Notes under the pieces: model-generated
Databases searched by the model: none
What the model saw: the letters and a program-made list of their open reading frames with translations, nothing else
Told to the model about the DNA's origin: nothing
Shown here: positions 4,895-5,712 of the stretch, in pieces
How the letters are laid out: the number at the start of each line of letters is the position of its first letter
Numbering within the stretch: the stretch's first letter is position 1
NCBI GenBank assembly: GCA_019057735.1
Contig: JAHLWV010000158.1
Location: 1-5,712 of the forward strand
Length of the DNA: 5,712 bases
Source of the DNA: Promethearchaeota archaeon
GTDB taxonomy: Archaea > Asgardarchaeota > Lokiarchaeia > Sigynarchaeales > SOKP01
Direction: 5' to 3'
Translations under genes and position numbers: made by a program

Positions 4895-5712
4895 ATGGAG
4901 AAATTTGATTTAGTAGTTGTTGGATCTGGAGCGGGGCTAAGTGTTCTTAATTATGGACTTCAAATGGGATTAAAGTGCGCTCTAGTTGAAAACGCGAAAC
5001 TTGGAGCGACATGTTTAACTCGAGGTTGCATCCCATCAAAAGTATTGGTTCACCCCGCAGACTTAATAAGAGAAGCAGAGCATGCCACTAAGGTAGGGAT
5101 AAAATTTAGAGTCGAAGATATTGATTGGGACTTAATTGGTAAAAGAATGTGGAGCCAAATTGATGAGAGCAAGGGAATGGAAGAGGGGCTATCGCATGTG
5201 CCAAACCTGAAACTCTATAAGGGAATAGGCGAATTTATTGGAGATTATGAAATGCTGGTTAAATCTGTAGGGTCTGATAAAATTATCGGTCACTTTAAAG
5301 GAGAGAAATTTGTCTTAGCTTCTGGTGCCCGTTCTTTTATTCCCCCTATACAAGGTTTAGACGAAATCGAATATATAACAAACGAGAATTTCTTTGGTGA
5401 TAAATTTCCTAAAAAGCCGTGGGAAAGTCTAATTATAATTGGAGGTGGGGTTATTGCCGCTGAATTTGCTCACATTTTTTCCGCTTTTGGCACGAAAGTA
5501 ACTATTGTAGAGATGTTACCTCGCCTAGTCATGACTGAGGAACCAGAAATAAGCGAATTCTTGGAGCGTAATTTTAAGAAACATATGACTGTGTTAGTAA
5601 ACCATAAGGCGATTAAAGTAGGAACAAAAAAGAAATTCAAAACAGTTACAGTTCAAAATGTTGATAGTGGAAAAGAAATTGAATTACAAGCCGAAGAAAT
5701 TTTAGTTGCTGC
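4895..5712 (+). CDS. Dihydrolipoamide dehydrogenase-like flavoprotein, 5' part
   Basis: The first 272 codons of a pyridine nucleotide-disulfide oxidoreductase are present and run off the window end. The FAD-binding GSGAG (10-14) with E32 at the end of the second strand is followed by the redox-active disulfide C40-L-T-R-G-C45-IPSK. LASGA (141-145) matches the second FAD-contact motif. GGGVIAAE (183-190) is the nucleotide-binding motif, and E206 in TIVEMLPR favours NAD(H) over NADP(H). The missing part should hold the dimerisation domain with the catalytic His-Glu pair. The family includes dihydrolipoamide dehydrogenase, mercuric reductase and mycothione reductase; the CxxRGCIPSK form suits an archaeal dihydrolipoamide dehydrogenase-like enzyme but does not prove lipoamide as substrate. 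No lipoate-dependent complex gene is nearby. The ATG is chosen because the family N-terminus begins there and a TATA-like box lies about 26 bases upstream. Confidence 0.85.
   Translation, partial: MEKFDLVVVGSGAGLSVLNYGLQMGLKCALVENAKLGATCLTRGCIPSKVLVHPADLIREAEHATKVGIKFRVEDIDWDLIGKRMWSQIDESKGMEEGLSHVPNLKLYKGIGEFIGDYEMLVKSVGSDKIIGHFKGEKFVLASGARSFIPPIQGLDEIEYITNENFFGDKFPKKPWESLIIIGGGVIAAEFAHIFSAFGTKVTIVEMLPRLVMTEEPEISEFLERNFKKHMTVLVNHKAIKVGTKKKFKTVTVQNVDSGKEIELQAEEILVA

Overview
The window is visibly AT-rich, roughly one third GC by eye, and its promoters look archaeal. A TATA-like box is centred about 25-27 bases before the start codon of each promoter-proximal gene, and Shine-Dalgarno signals are missing at those starts. 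The only strong Shine-Dalgarno motif lies inside the one operon. Combined with methyl-branch Wood-Ljungdahl genes, a 3-hydroxyacyl-CoA dehydrogenase and a multi-cysteine ferredoxin-like protein, this suggests an anaerobic, AT-rich archaeon. A Lokiarchaeota-like (Asgard) or similar sediment archaeon would fit, but that lineage call is inference and no marker gene is present.

Layout. Bases 1-83 (or 1-95) hold the start of an unrecognised minus-strand gene cut by the window edge. Bases 96-442 are non-coding and carry T-tract and hairpin signals that probably end the next minus-strand gene. Bases 443-1561 (minus) encode a 372-residue iron-sulfur protein with a winged-helix-like N-terminus, a ten-cysteine middle domain and a C-terminal pair of [4Fe-4S] ferredoxin motifs. 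A 239-base divergent promoter region separates it from a plus-strand operon, metV (1801-2466) and metF (2475-3404), closed by a clear hairpin and T13 terminator. A solitary 3-hydroxyacyl-CoA dehydrogenase gene follows (3578-4768). Last comes the 5' part of a dihydrolipoamide dehydrogenase-like flavoprotein gene (4895 to the window end), which runs off the edge.

How the genes fit together. MetV and MetF should form a methylene-tetrahydrofolate (or methylene-tetrahydropterin) reductase in the methyl branch of one-carbon metabolism, with MetV relaying electrons to the FAD of MetF. No Hdr, RnfC2 or hydrogenase partner lies beside them. The divergent ferredoxin-like protein is therefore a tempting electron partner or redox regulator, but only position supports this. 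The hydroxyacyl-CoA dehydrogenase (beta-oxidation or butyrate-type metabolism) and the flavoprotein each have their own predicted promoter and are probably separate transcription units. I see no mobile element, CRISPR array, tRNA or rRNA. Nothing here makes a convincing wholly new system; the points of interest are the leaderless promoter layout, the unusual iron-sulfur protein, the stand-alone metVF pair and a changed conserved motif in the dehydrogenase.
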